Source: an uncultured Lachnospiraceae bacterium
Lineage (GTDB): Bacteria; Bacillota_A; Clostridia; Lachnospirales; Lachnospiraceae
DNA: 5,193 nucleotides
Direction of reading: 5' to 3'
Assembly: GCA_910587495.1 (NCBI GenBank)
Contig: CAJUMT010000220.1
Location: 1 to 5,193, forward strand
Shown: positions 1 to 4,713 of the stretch, one piece after another
How positions within the stretch are numbered: position 1 is the first letter of the stretch
Layout of the letters: each line of letters begins with the position of its first letter
Translations under genes and position numbers: made by a program
The notes under the pieces: generated by a model
What the model saw: the letters and a program-made list of their open reading frames with translations, nothing else
Told to the model about the DNA's origin: nothing
Databases searched by the model: none

Positions 1-657
1 ATCCAGCTCCGAGAGGCGGCGCTTCATCCACTGGGACATTCTGCCGCCCTCAGTTTCCTGCTGTGATATCAGCAATGGCTGGTCCCACAGGTCTTCCGGA
101 GAGATAGATTCTTTTTCTGCCAATGGCGAATCCTTCCGCATTAGGACACCCCAGATATCCTTTGACGGGAGCTTTAATACTTCATATTTCTTTGTATCCG
201 GCGTCCCGAATATGATTCCGAAATCAATCAGTCCTTTATCCAGCTGTTCCCTGACAAAGGCAGCATTGCCACTGGAAATGTGGTAATGGATTCCGGGATA
301 AAGTTTTTTTAAACTCCCGGCTGCTCTTGCCAGCAGGCGCATGCCGTCTGTCTCTCCGGCACCGATATAGACATCCCCGATGACCACATTGTCGGAGCAG
401 GTAATCTCATTTTCCGTTTTCTTTACCAGATCCAGGATTTCTTCAGCCCTTTTCCGTAAGATCATTCCCTCTTCCGTCAACGTAACCTTGCGGGAACCCT
501 TTGTGCCGCGAATCAAAAGCTGTTTTCCCAGTTCCTCTTCCATATTTTTTATTTGTGTGGAAAGAGTCGGCTGTGAGAGATGAAGGGACTCTGCAGCCCG
601 TATGATACTTTGTTCTCTTGCGATGGCAAGAAAGTATTGAAGTACCCGTATTTCCAT
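1..657 (-). CDS. LysR-family transcriptional regulator (LysR1), C-terminus outside window
   Basis: Cytoplasmic DNA-binding regulator that senses a small molecule. The 219 codons visible run without a stop from ATG (complement of 655-657) to the left edge; the family usually has about 290-300 residues, so roughly the last 75 are off the window. Residues 2-60 are the winged helix-turn-helix, with the signature RAAESLHLSQPTLSTQIK at about 20-37, followed by EEELGKQL and LTEEG. The effector-binding domain starts near GDVYIG at about 94, and GIHYHISSG and LDKGLIDF are typical of it. The start is fixed by AGGAGGA (complement of 661-667) just upstream. The gene is divergent from the small protein at 904. 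It is a close paralog of LysR2: over the segment from GDVY to LAEKESI I count about 45 identities in 93 aligned residues. Its effector cannot be told from sequence. LysR proteins usually repress themselves and activate the divergent neighbour; the operator-like sites at 806-828 fit that. Confidence 0.93.
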   Translation of the reverse strand, partial: MEIRVLQYFLAIAREQSIIRAAESLHLSQPTLSTQIKNMEEELGKQLLIRGTKGSRKVTLTEEGMILRKRAEEILDLVKKTENEITCSDNVVIGDVYIGAGETDGMRLLARAAGSLKKLYPGIHYHISSGNAAFVREQLDKGLIDFGIIFGTPDTKKYEVLKLPSKDIWGVLMRKDSPLAEKESISPEDLWDQPLLISQQETEGGRMSQWMKRRLSELD

Positions 658-671
658 AATTCCTCCTTTTT

Positions 672-754
672 GCCCGGCCTTTTGGGCATATAGGTACGGC
701 TCAGGCCGCCTTCTCTTGCCACTTCGTGCCAATTCACCTTGCACCCGAAGGGTG
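672..754 (-). other. Structured, GC-rich 5' leader of LysR1 mRNA
   Basis: If LysR1 is transcribed from the promoter at 788-816, its leader is about 120 nt long and holds a run of short inverted repeats. CACCC/GGGTG lies at 742-754 with a 3-nt loop. A 6-bp stem with one mismatch lies at 716-732, reading TTGCCAC...GTGCCAA on the plus strand. CGGC/GCCG lies at 697-708 with a 4-nt loop. GCCC/GGGC lies at 672-687, directly upstream of the ribosome binding site. The block is clearly GC-richer than the AT-rich promoter beside it. It could be a folded regulatory leader or a dispersed intergenic repeat. I recognise no known riboswitch consensus. Confidence 0.35.
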
Positions 755-787
755 TCTTTGCTCCTTGCTGTCTGTTTTTTTAAAAAA

Positions 788-816
788 ATCCTACCACAAT
801 TTTCAATAGGTTTCAA
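788..816 (-). promoter_or_regulatory. Predicted LysR1 promoter
   Basis: Read on the minus strand, TTGAAA (complement of 811-816) and TAGGAT (complement of 788-793) are separated by exactly 17 bp. This matches the sigma-A consensus in five and four of six positions. The start point would fall near 781. The -35 box lies inside the ATAG-N7-CTAT repeat, so a protein bound there would block this promoter. Confidence 0.5.
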
Positions 817-828
817 CTATGAAAATAG
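806..828. promoter_or_regulatory. LysR-type operator, ATAG-N7-CTAT (T-N11-A box)
   Basis: ATAG (806-809), a 7-bp gap and CTAT (817-820) form the classical LysR box shape with T-N11-A. The same CTAT pairs with a further ATAG at 825-828 across GAAA, and another CTAT follows at 847-850. The centre at 813 is about 66 bp upstream of the predicted start point (near 879) of the small gene at 904, the usual place for the high-affinity LysR site on an activated promoter. It also overlaps the LysR1 -35 box. Placement and symmetry are seen directly; binding by LysR1 is inferred. Confidence 0.5.
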
Positions 829-843
829 ATTATATATAAATAT

Positions 844-872
844 TTGCTATTTTTTATACATGGATTTATAGT
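844..872 (+). promoter_or_regulatory. Predicted promoter of the small-protein gene at 904
   Basis: TTGCTA (844-849) and TATAGT (867-872) are 17 bp apart, a good sigma-A-type promoter with a weaker -35, as expected for an activator-dependent gene. The start point would be near 879, giving a leader of about 25 nt. The TTG that could serve as an upstream start codon in the same frame is part of this -35 box, which argues for translation starting at 904. Confidence 0.5.
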
Positions 873-903
873 TAGAATATCAAATACGTCAGGGGGTGCG
901 GGA

Positions 904-1143
904 ATGGTAGCTATAGGAAGCAGGGAATCCGTCATACAAAATCTGGAGGATGCCGGGTGTGGGAATGAAATGATTCAGGATTTCATGGGATGGTTTGATA
1001 AAGGACAGCAGACAAAGCAGCTGGAACTGTTGGAACATCAGAGGGAATATCTGCTCGGAAGGGTACACAGGGATGAAAGAAGGATTTCCTGCCTGGATTA
1101 TCTGGTTTATCAGATCCAGGGGCAATCTATGGGAAAGAGGTAG
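904..1143 (+). CDS. Small helical protein, MerR C-terminal-like, partner of LysR1
   Basis: A 79-residue soluble protein of unknown function with no signal peptide or membrane segment. The start is the ATG preceded by AGGGGGTG at 891-898; an in-frame TTG at 844 is rejected because it sits in the predicted -35 box. Residues 10-45 are predicted helical (VIQNLEDAGC then a D-x-G-Q turn). Residues 43-72 form a heptad-like stretch, LLEHQREYLLGRVH, ending in CLDYLVYQIQ. That layout resembles the helices following the DNA-binding domain in MerR regulators (a linker helix, then a long dimerisation helix of the type LLEEHR..LL..I...Q..LD.LDYKI), but the winged helix is absent. It is homologous to the protein at 2345, with gapless alignment, about 20 of 61 identical, and shared cysteines at positions 19 and 63 here. 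It is probably transcribed alone, since LysR2 follows in the opposite direction. It may be an accessory sensor or dimerisation partner; that is inference. Confidence 0.8.
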   Translation: MVAIGSRESVIQNLEDAGCGNEMIQDFMGWFDKGQQTKQLELLEHQREYLLGRVHRDERRISCLDYLVYQIQGQSMGKR

Positions 1144-1168
1144 GAGGAAAGGCTGATTCCTATCCTCC
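1141..1168. other. Weak hairpin between convergent genes
   Basis: Past the stop of the small gene lie alternative inverted repeats: GGAGGA (1143-1148) with TCCTCC (1163-1168), or AGGAA (1145-1149) with TTCCT (1157-1161). No T-run follows on either strand, so it is not a classical intrinsic terminator. I see no better terminator in the 62-bp gap between the convergent genes. Confidence 0.2.
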
Positions 1169-1205
1169 ATTCGGCCATAGCGGTACGGCCTCCCGTCACA
1201 GTGTT

Positions 1206-2087
1206 TTAAATACTGGAAAACTCAGATTTCAATAGTTTAAGCAATCGTTCTGCAATGGGCGTAAAGACTTGATATTTTTTCCATATCAGATAGATTTTCG
1301 TTTCAAGTTTTGGGGCAAGGGGGCGGAACACAAGCCCGCTGTCGGGATTTGTATCGATCAAATGCTCAAAGGTCAAAAGATACCCCAGCCCTTCTTTCAC
1401 AAAAAGGGAACCATTATAGGACAGGCGGAAGGAACCCTCAAGATGTAATTGGTTCATGCGACTGCCGCACCATTTGGAGATATCGTTGTTCCACCCCTGT
1501 TCGGAGCAAAATAGAGGGAGGCCGGTCAGATCATCGGCATAAATGGCGTCTTTTTCTGCCAGAGGACAATTTTTTGACATGACAAGTCCCCACAGATCGG
1601 CATTGGGGAATGCCAGAGAATGATATTTTGCCGGATTGGGTTCCTGCGCCAGCACGGCAAAGTCGATGATGCCTTTGTCCAGCTTTTCCGTAACCTGCTC
1701 GGTATCGCCGCTGGTGATATGATAATGCAGGCCGGGGCAGATTTTCTTGAACTGTCTGATTGCGGCGGCGAGATACCGGATCTGGTAAGATTCGGCCAGG
1801 CCAAAATAAACATCGCCTCCCAGAACATCATCTAAGGCAAGGAATTCGGTTGTGATTTTATCTGCCATTTTAACCAGATCCTCCGCTCGCTTCCGCAGCA
1901 GGATACCTTCTTCCGTGAGCTGTATGCTGAAACTATGGCGCGTGAACAGTTTTTTCCCCAGTTCTTCTTCAAGTGCCTTTAGCTGCTTGGAGAGCGTAGG
2001 CTGGGTAACATGGAGCAGTTCTGCCGCGCGGGTCATATTTTCTTCCCGTGCTACTGCAAGAAAGTATCGCATGGTTCGTAGTTCCAT
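1206..2087 (-). CDS. LysR-family transcriptional regulator (LysR2)
   Basis: A complete 293-residue LysR-type regulator, the usual family length. The N-terminal winged helix-turn-helix covers residues 2-60, with signature RAAELLHVTQPTLSKQLK at about 20-37, then EEELGKKLFTRHS and LTEEG. A linker helix (LLRKRAEDLVKMADKI) leads to the effector-binding domain from about residue 91 (GDVYFGLAES, GLHYHITSG, LDKGIIDFAVL, LWGLVMSKNCPLAEKD). The start is set by AGGAGGA at 2092-2098 (complement), 4-5 bases from ATG. It is divergent from the small protein and enzyme operon at 2345-4706, the classical position for its direct regulator. It is paralogous to LysR1, but the section after the helix-turn-helix (RHSFSIQ) is shorter by three residues. 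The 22-bp palindrome over its own start point suggests autorepression. The inducer is unknown; the target enzymes suggest an organic electrophile, quinone or carbonyl compound, which is inference only. Confidence 0.95.
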   Translation of the reverse strand: MELRTMRYFLAVAREENMTRAAELLHVTQPTLSKQLKALEEELGKKLFTRHSFSIQLTEEGILLRKRAEDLVKMADKITTEFLALDDVLGGDVYFGLAESYQIRYLAAAIRQFKKICPGLHYHITSGDTEQVTEKLDKGIIDFAVLAQEPNPAKYHSLAFPNADLWGLVMSKNCPLAEKDAIYADDLTGLPLFCSEQGWNNDISKWCGSRMNQLHLEGSFRLSYNGSLFVKEGLGYLLTFEHLIDTNPDSGLVFRPLAPKLETKIYLIWKKYQVFTPIAERLLKLLKSEFSSI

Positions 2088-2111
2088 ATTGTCCTCCTAT
2101 GATATTCTAAA

Positions 2112-2133
2112 AATTTATATCACGATATAAATT
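2112..2133. promoter_or_regulatory. 22-bp perfect palindromic operator upstream of LysR2
   Basis: Arms AATTTATATC (2112-2121) and GATATAAATT (2124-2133) are exact reverse complements separated by AC. The site spans the predicted LysR2 start point (near 2124) and touches its -10 box, so occupancy would block LysR2 transcription. It contains the ATC/GAT core common in LysR sites. The symmetry is seen directly; the bound protein, presumably LysR2 itself, is inferred. Confidence 0.55.
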
Positions 2134-2159
2134 ATAGCCATTAGCGAAGTGAAAATCAA
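2131..2159 (-). promoter_or_regulatory. Predicted LysR2 promoter
   Basis: On the minus strand, TTGATT (complement of 2154-2159) and a perfect TATAAT (complement of 2131-2136) are 17 bp apart. The leader is about 37 nt. The -10 box shares its downstream bases with the palindrome at 2112-2133. Confidence 0.6.
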
Positions 2160-2219
2160 GAGGATACAATATTCATGAAAGCCAAAAGCAGTGCGGAAAA
2201 AGACGAATATAAAGCAGTG

Positions 2220-2248
2220 TTGTGCTGGCACATAAACAGCTTTATATT
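2220..2248 (+). promoter_or_regulatory. Possible promoter of the small protein-enzyme operon
   Basis: TTGTGC (2220-2225) and TATATT (2243-2248) are 17 bp apart, with a start point near 2255. The -35 is poor, fitting an activator-dependent promoter. A short inverted repeat TGTGC-TG-GCACA (2221-2232) lies over the -35. A rival candidate, TTAGCG (2141-2146) with TACAAT (2165-2170) and an 18-bp spacer, would overlap the LysR2 promoter and put the palindrome near -54. Sequence alone does not decide between them. Confidence 0.3.
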
Positions 2249-2262
2249 TGGTTTTTTCCATA

Positions 2263-2316
2263 GGGCCGCAAGGCCCGTGAGCGAGATGAAGCGCAGTGGA
2301 ATCGAGCTGCACTGCG
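2263..2316 (+). other. Two perfect hairpins in the operon leader
   Basis: GGGCC (2263-2267) and GGCCC (2272-2276) close the tetraloop GCAA, which belongs to the stable GNRA class. Fifteen bases later CGCAGTG (2292-2298) pairs perfectly with CACTGCG (2310-2316) around an 11-nt loop. Neither is followed by a T-run, so they are not terminators. They lie 15-80 nt before the ribosome binding site of the gene at 2345 and could affect mRNA stability or translation. I match them to no known RNA family. Confidence 0.4.
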
Positions 2317-2344
2317 AACATACAGCAGGAAAGGAGGCGGTCAT

Positions 2345-2557
2345 ATGGATGATCTGATTCAGAACCTGAAAGATGCGGACTGTAACCAAAAAACCATTGA
2401 AGAGGTATGCCGACTGTATGACAGCGGTCAGATTCAGGAAGCGGTCAAAACACTGCGAAAGCATCGATGTAGCCTGATGGAAAGCCTTCATGAAAGTCAG
2501 GAGAAAGTTGACTGTCTTGACTTTTTGGTATGGCGTATGGAAAAGGAAAAACGATAA
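2345..2557 (+). CDS. Small helical protein, MerR C-terminal-like, partner of LysR2 and first gene of the operon
   Basis: A 70-residue soluble protein of unknown function, homologous to the one at 904 and likewise divergent from a LysR gene. The start has a very strong site, AAGGAGG at 2331-2337, 7 bases upstream. Residues 1-34 are likely two helices (LIQNLKDADC, then TIEEVCRLYDSGQ). Residues 35-66 are a long amphipathic helix (LRKHRCSLMESLHESQEKV) ending in CLDFLVWRME, the conserved signature shared with the paralog. The order matches the helices of MerR regulators after the winged helix, including the terminal LDY-type motif, but there is no DNA-binding head. Cysteines at 13, 22, 42 and 57 are many for a small cytosolic protein; 13 and 57 are conserved in the paralog. 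It heads an operon with the hydrolase (34-bp gap), so it is probably co-regulated with the enzymes. A role as ligand or redox sensor, or as a modulator of LysR2, is inference. Confidence 0.85.
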   Translation: MDDLIQNLKDADCNQKTIEEVCRLYDSGQIQEAVKTLRKHRCSLMESLHESQEKVDCLDFLVWRMEKEKR

Positions 2558-2591
2558 TCAAAAAAGGAAAAAGAAAGCGAGGAATTGTAAA

Positions 2592-3593
2592 ATGGAAAAT
2601 TCTGTAAAACTCAATCTGGCAAAGGAATGGGATAAGACATTCCCGAAAAGTGAAAAAGTGTACCACCGCAAGGTGACATTTATCAACCGCTATGGAATCA
2701 CACTGGCGGCAGACCTTTATGAGCCGAAAGGGATGGAAGGAAAGCTGGCCGCAATCGCAGTATGCGGGCCCTTTGGCGCGGTGAAGGAACAGGCGGCCGG
2801 GCTGTACGCACAGACTATGGCGGAGAGGGGATTCCTCACCATTGCCTTTGACCCGTCCTTTACCGGGGAAAGCGGAGGCACCCCTCGTTATATGGCGTCG
2901 CCGGATATCAATACCGAGGATTTTCAGGCAGCGGTGGATTTCCTTTCCGTACAGGAGAATGTTGACCCTGAGCGAATCGGTATCATCGGAATCTGCGGCT
3001 GGGGAGGGCTGGCCCTCAATGTGGCGACGCTGGATACCCGCATTAAAGCAACGGTTGCCTCCACCATGTATGATATGGCCCGCGTCAATGCCAACGGGTA
3101 TTTTGATGCGGAGAACTCTGCGGATGCGCGGTATGCAAAGAAGGAGGCCATGAACGCCCAGAGGATTGAGGATTATAAAAACGGCAGCTATGCCCTGGGC
3201 GGCGGGGTGGTCGATCCGCTTCCGGAGGATGCGCCTTTCTTCGTGGCAGATTATCATGATTACTATAAAACGGACCGTGGTTATCATAAACATTCCCTGA
3301 ACTCAAACGGTGGCTGGAATGTGATCGGCTGCATGTCCTTTATGAACCAGCCGATCCTTCAGTACAGCAATGAGATCCGCAGCGCGGTTCTTATCATGCA
3401 CGGTGAGAAAGCACATTCCTGTTATTTCAGCCGTGATGCTTATACCGCAATGATGAAGGATAACCCTTATACGAACAATAAGGAGCTGCTAATCATCCCG
3501 GATGCAGTCCATACGGATCTGTATGACGGCGGCGGAAAGGATGCGATTCCGTTTGATAAGCTGGAGCAGTTTTTTGGGGAAAACCTGAAATAG
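2592..3593 (+). CDS. Alpha/beta hydrolase with probable cysteine nucleophile (YcjY/dienelactone hydrolase-like)
   Basis: A 333-residue cytoplasmic alpha/beta-hydrolase-fold enzyme. The start is the ATG at 2592 with GAGGA at 2579-2583; an in-frame upstream ATG at 2490 would overlap the preceding gene by 68 bases and is rejected. Visible landmarks are VTFINRYGITLAADLYEP at 28-45, the oxyanion-region loop CGPFGAVKEQ at 58-67, DPSFTGESGG at 88-97, the nucleophile elbow GICGWGG at 133-139 with Cys135 where most relatives have serine, and DAVHTDLYD at 304-312 with likely catalytic His307. The acid is not certain; Glu272 in HGEKAHS is a candidate. A cysteine in G-x-C-x-x-G-G recalls dienelactone hydrolase and the YcjY-type group. 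The substrate is unknown; an ester, lactone or similar activated compound is plausible. It lies between the small regulator-like protein and the flavoprotein with short gaps, so it is probably in one transcript controlled by LysR2. Confidence 0.88.
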   Translation: MENSVKLNLAKEWDKTFPKSEKVYHRKVTFINRYGITLAADLYEPKGMEGKLAAIAVCGPFGAVKEQAAGLYAQTMAERGFLTIAFDPSFTGESGGTPRYMASPDINTEDFQAAVDFLSVQENVDPERIGIIGICGWGGLALNVATLDTRIKATVASTMYDMARVNANGYFDAENSADARYAKKEAMNAQRIEDYKNGSYALGGGVVDPLPEDAPFFVADYHDYYKTDRGYHKHSLNSNGGWNVIGCMSFMNQPILQYSNEIRSAVLIMHGEKAHSCYFSRDAYTAMMKDNPYTNNKELLIIPDAVHTDLYDGGGKDAIPFDKLEQFFGENLK

Positions 3594-3617
3594 GCGTAAG
3601 GCCTGGAGGTGACAAGG

Positions 3618-4148
3618 ATGCGTATTTTAGTATTGAACGGAAGCCCCCGTCCAAAGGGCAATACGAGACAGATGGTAGATGCATTCCGGGAAGGCGCGGA
3701 ATCTGCCGGCCATCAGGTAGATGTGGTTGATGTGTGCAGGAAGAAGATCGCAGGCTGTCTGGCCTGCGAATACTGCCACACGAAAGGAAACGGAATCTGT
3801 GTGCAGAAGGACGATATGCAGGAAGTCTACTCTCTGCTAGGGGAGGCGGATATGCTTGTCATTGCTTCACCCATCTATTATCACGGTATTTCAGGACAGT
3901 TAAAATGTACCATTGACCGGTTTTATTCCGCCGCATATCCGAAGAAACCACGGAATCTGAAAAAAGCGGCCATGATATTAAGCTCCGGTGATCCCAAAAT
4001 GTATGACGGCGCGATGTTTTCCTACAAAGGAGATTTTCTGGAATACCTGGGTCTGGAGGATATGGGGGTGTTTACGGCTTACGGCGCGGAAAACGGTTCA
4101 GCTTCAAAGCTGAACGAACTGGAGGACTTTGGGAGAACGCTGAAATAG
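3618..4148 (+). CDS. Flavodoxin-fold NAD(P)H-dependent FMN oxidoreductase with CX2CX2CX7C motif
   Basis: A 176-residue cytosolic flavoprotein of the NADPH-dependent FMN reductase/iron-sulfur flavoprotein superfamily. NGSPRPKGNT at residues 7-16 is the FMN-phosphate loop; ASPIYYHGISGQLKCTIDR at 83-101 is the second flavin-binding segment typical of the family. Between them Cys47, Cys50, Cys53 and Cys61 make C-x2-C-x2-C-x7-C, which fits the compact cluster motif of archaeal iron-sulfur flavoproteins (CX2CX2CX4-7C). Many relatives keep only some of these cysteines, so a bound [4Fe-4S] cluster is possible but unproven. The start is the ATG at 3618 with GGAGGTGA at 3605-3612; the in-frame GTG at 3609 is inside that site and is rejected. 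It sits 24 bp after the hydrolase and 18 bp before the aldo/keto reductase. It likely transfers electrons from NAD(P)H or a ferredoxin to an organic acceptor such as a quinone; the substrate is unknown. Confidence 0.9.
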   Translation: MRILVLNGSPRPKGNTRQMVDAFREGAESAGHQVDVVDVCRKKIAGCLACEYCHTKGNGICVQKDDMQEVYSLLGEADMLVIASPIYYHGISGQLKCTIDRFYSAAYPKKPRNLKKAAMILSSGDPKMYDGAMFSYKGDFLEYLGLEDMGVFTAYGAENGSASKLNELEDFGRTLK

Positions 4149-4166
4149 CGGTAAGGGAGATGGTGG

Positions 4167-4706
4167 ATGAGAAAATTATTTAGTCTTCTATTCGTTTTCT
4201 TATTGGTGTTTCCTGTGACAGTGTGCGGGCAGAGCAAGAGAGAGGAAAGCGGGACAGCCGTAGATGCTGAAATAATCCCGGTAACAGATGCCGTGGAACC
4301 TGCACAGGAAACAAAAACTGCGTCTGATGCTGTAGACAGCGGGGCGGAGACAGAGGAAAAGACAAATATGAAAGCAGAGTTTGACTTTGAAACGAAGACG
4401 GTGATGTTAAACAGTGGATATGAGATGCCGGTGGGTGGTCTTGGAACATACAGCCTTCATGGTGATGAGTGTATCAATTCTGTGAAATCTGCATTGTCAA
4501 ACGGTGTCCGCCTGATTGATACCGCATCTGCTTATGGCAATGAGGTGGAAATCGGGCAGGCAATCCGGGAAGCGATAGATGAAAGAATCATACAGCGGGA
4601 GGATATCTTTGTTACGACAAAAATCTATCCGGGCAGTGAGATGGAAAATCCAGAACAATCGATTCAGGCCTGCCTTGACCGGGGCGAAAAACATGACTGG
4701 TATTAA
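4167..4706 (+). pseudogene. Exported aldo/keto reductase, truncated after the first third of the barrel
   Basis: The 179-residue product starts with a signal peptide: MRKLF, a hydrophobic core to about residue 16, then VTVC with Cys20. This resembles a lipoprotein signal, but valine before the cysteine is unusual. Residues 21-68 are an acidic Ser/Thr/Ala/Glu-rich linker. An aldo/keto reductase domain begins near 76 (TVMLNSGYEMPVGGLGTY). It keeps Asp118 and Tyr123 of DTASAYGNE and Lys152 of TTKIYP, three of the four catalytic residues, and breaks at about 171 (SIQACLDR), where the family continues into LG..YID and the catalytic-histidine strand. The normal domain needs roughly 270 residues, so most of the barrel and the C-terminal NADPH site are missing and activity is unlikely. 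Other reading frames after the break do not restore the family sequence, so this is a deletion or junction rather than a simple frameshift. The start has AAGGGAG at 4153-4159, 18 bp after the flavoprotein gene. If the copy is an assembly artefact, the real gene would be a membrane-anchored reductase. Confidence 0.75.
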
Positions 4707-4713
4707 AATCTTA

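Noticed and set aside
549..737. 62-codon minus-strand frame overlapping the start of LysR1
   Set aside because: It starts at GTG within the hairpin block, has no convincing ribosome binding site, and its second half is only the LysR1 sequence in another frame.
844..903. Upstream TTG start extending the small protein by 20 residues
   Set aside because: The TTG is the first half of the best -35 box, there is no ribosome binding site before it, and the extension has no counterpart in the paralog. The ATG at 904 has AGGGGGTG well placed.
1526..1831. Minus-strand frame inside LysR2
   Set aside because: It overlaps the same strand of a well-supported LysR gene in another frame and shows no family similarity.
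2263..2276. GGGCC/GGCCC stem as an intrinsic terminator
   Set aside because: No T-run follows on the plus strand. On the minus strand the bases after the stem are an A-run, not a T-run.
2490..2591. Longer hydrolase start at 2490
   Set aside because: It would overlap the small gene by 68 bases, encodes a lysine-rich stretch unlike hydrolase N-termini, and ATG 2592 has its own GAGGA site.
2445..3293. Long minus-strand frame opposite the hydrolase (282 codons)
   Set aside because: It is antisense to a clear enzyme gene, has no ribosome binding site or recognisable domain, and its composition looks like a shadow of GC-rich third positions.
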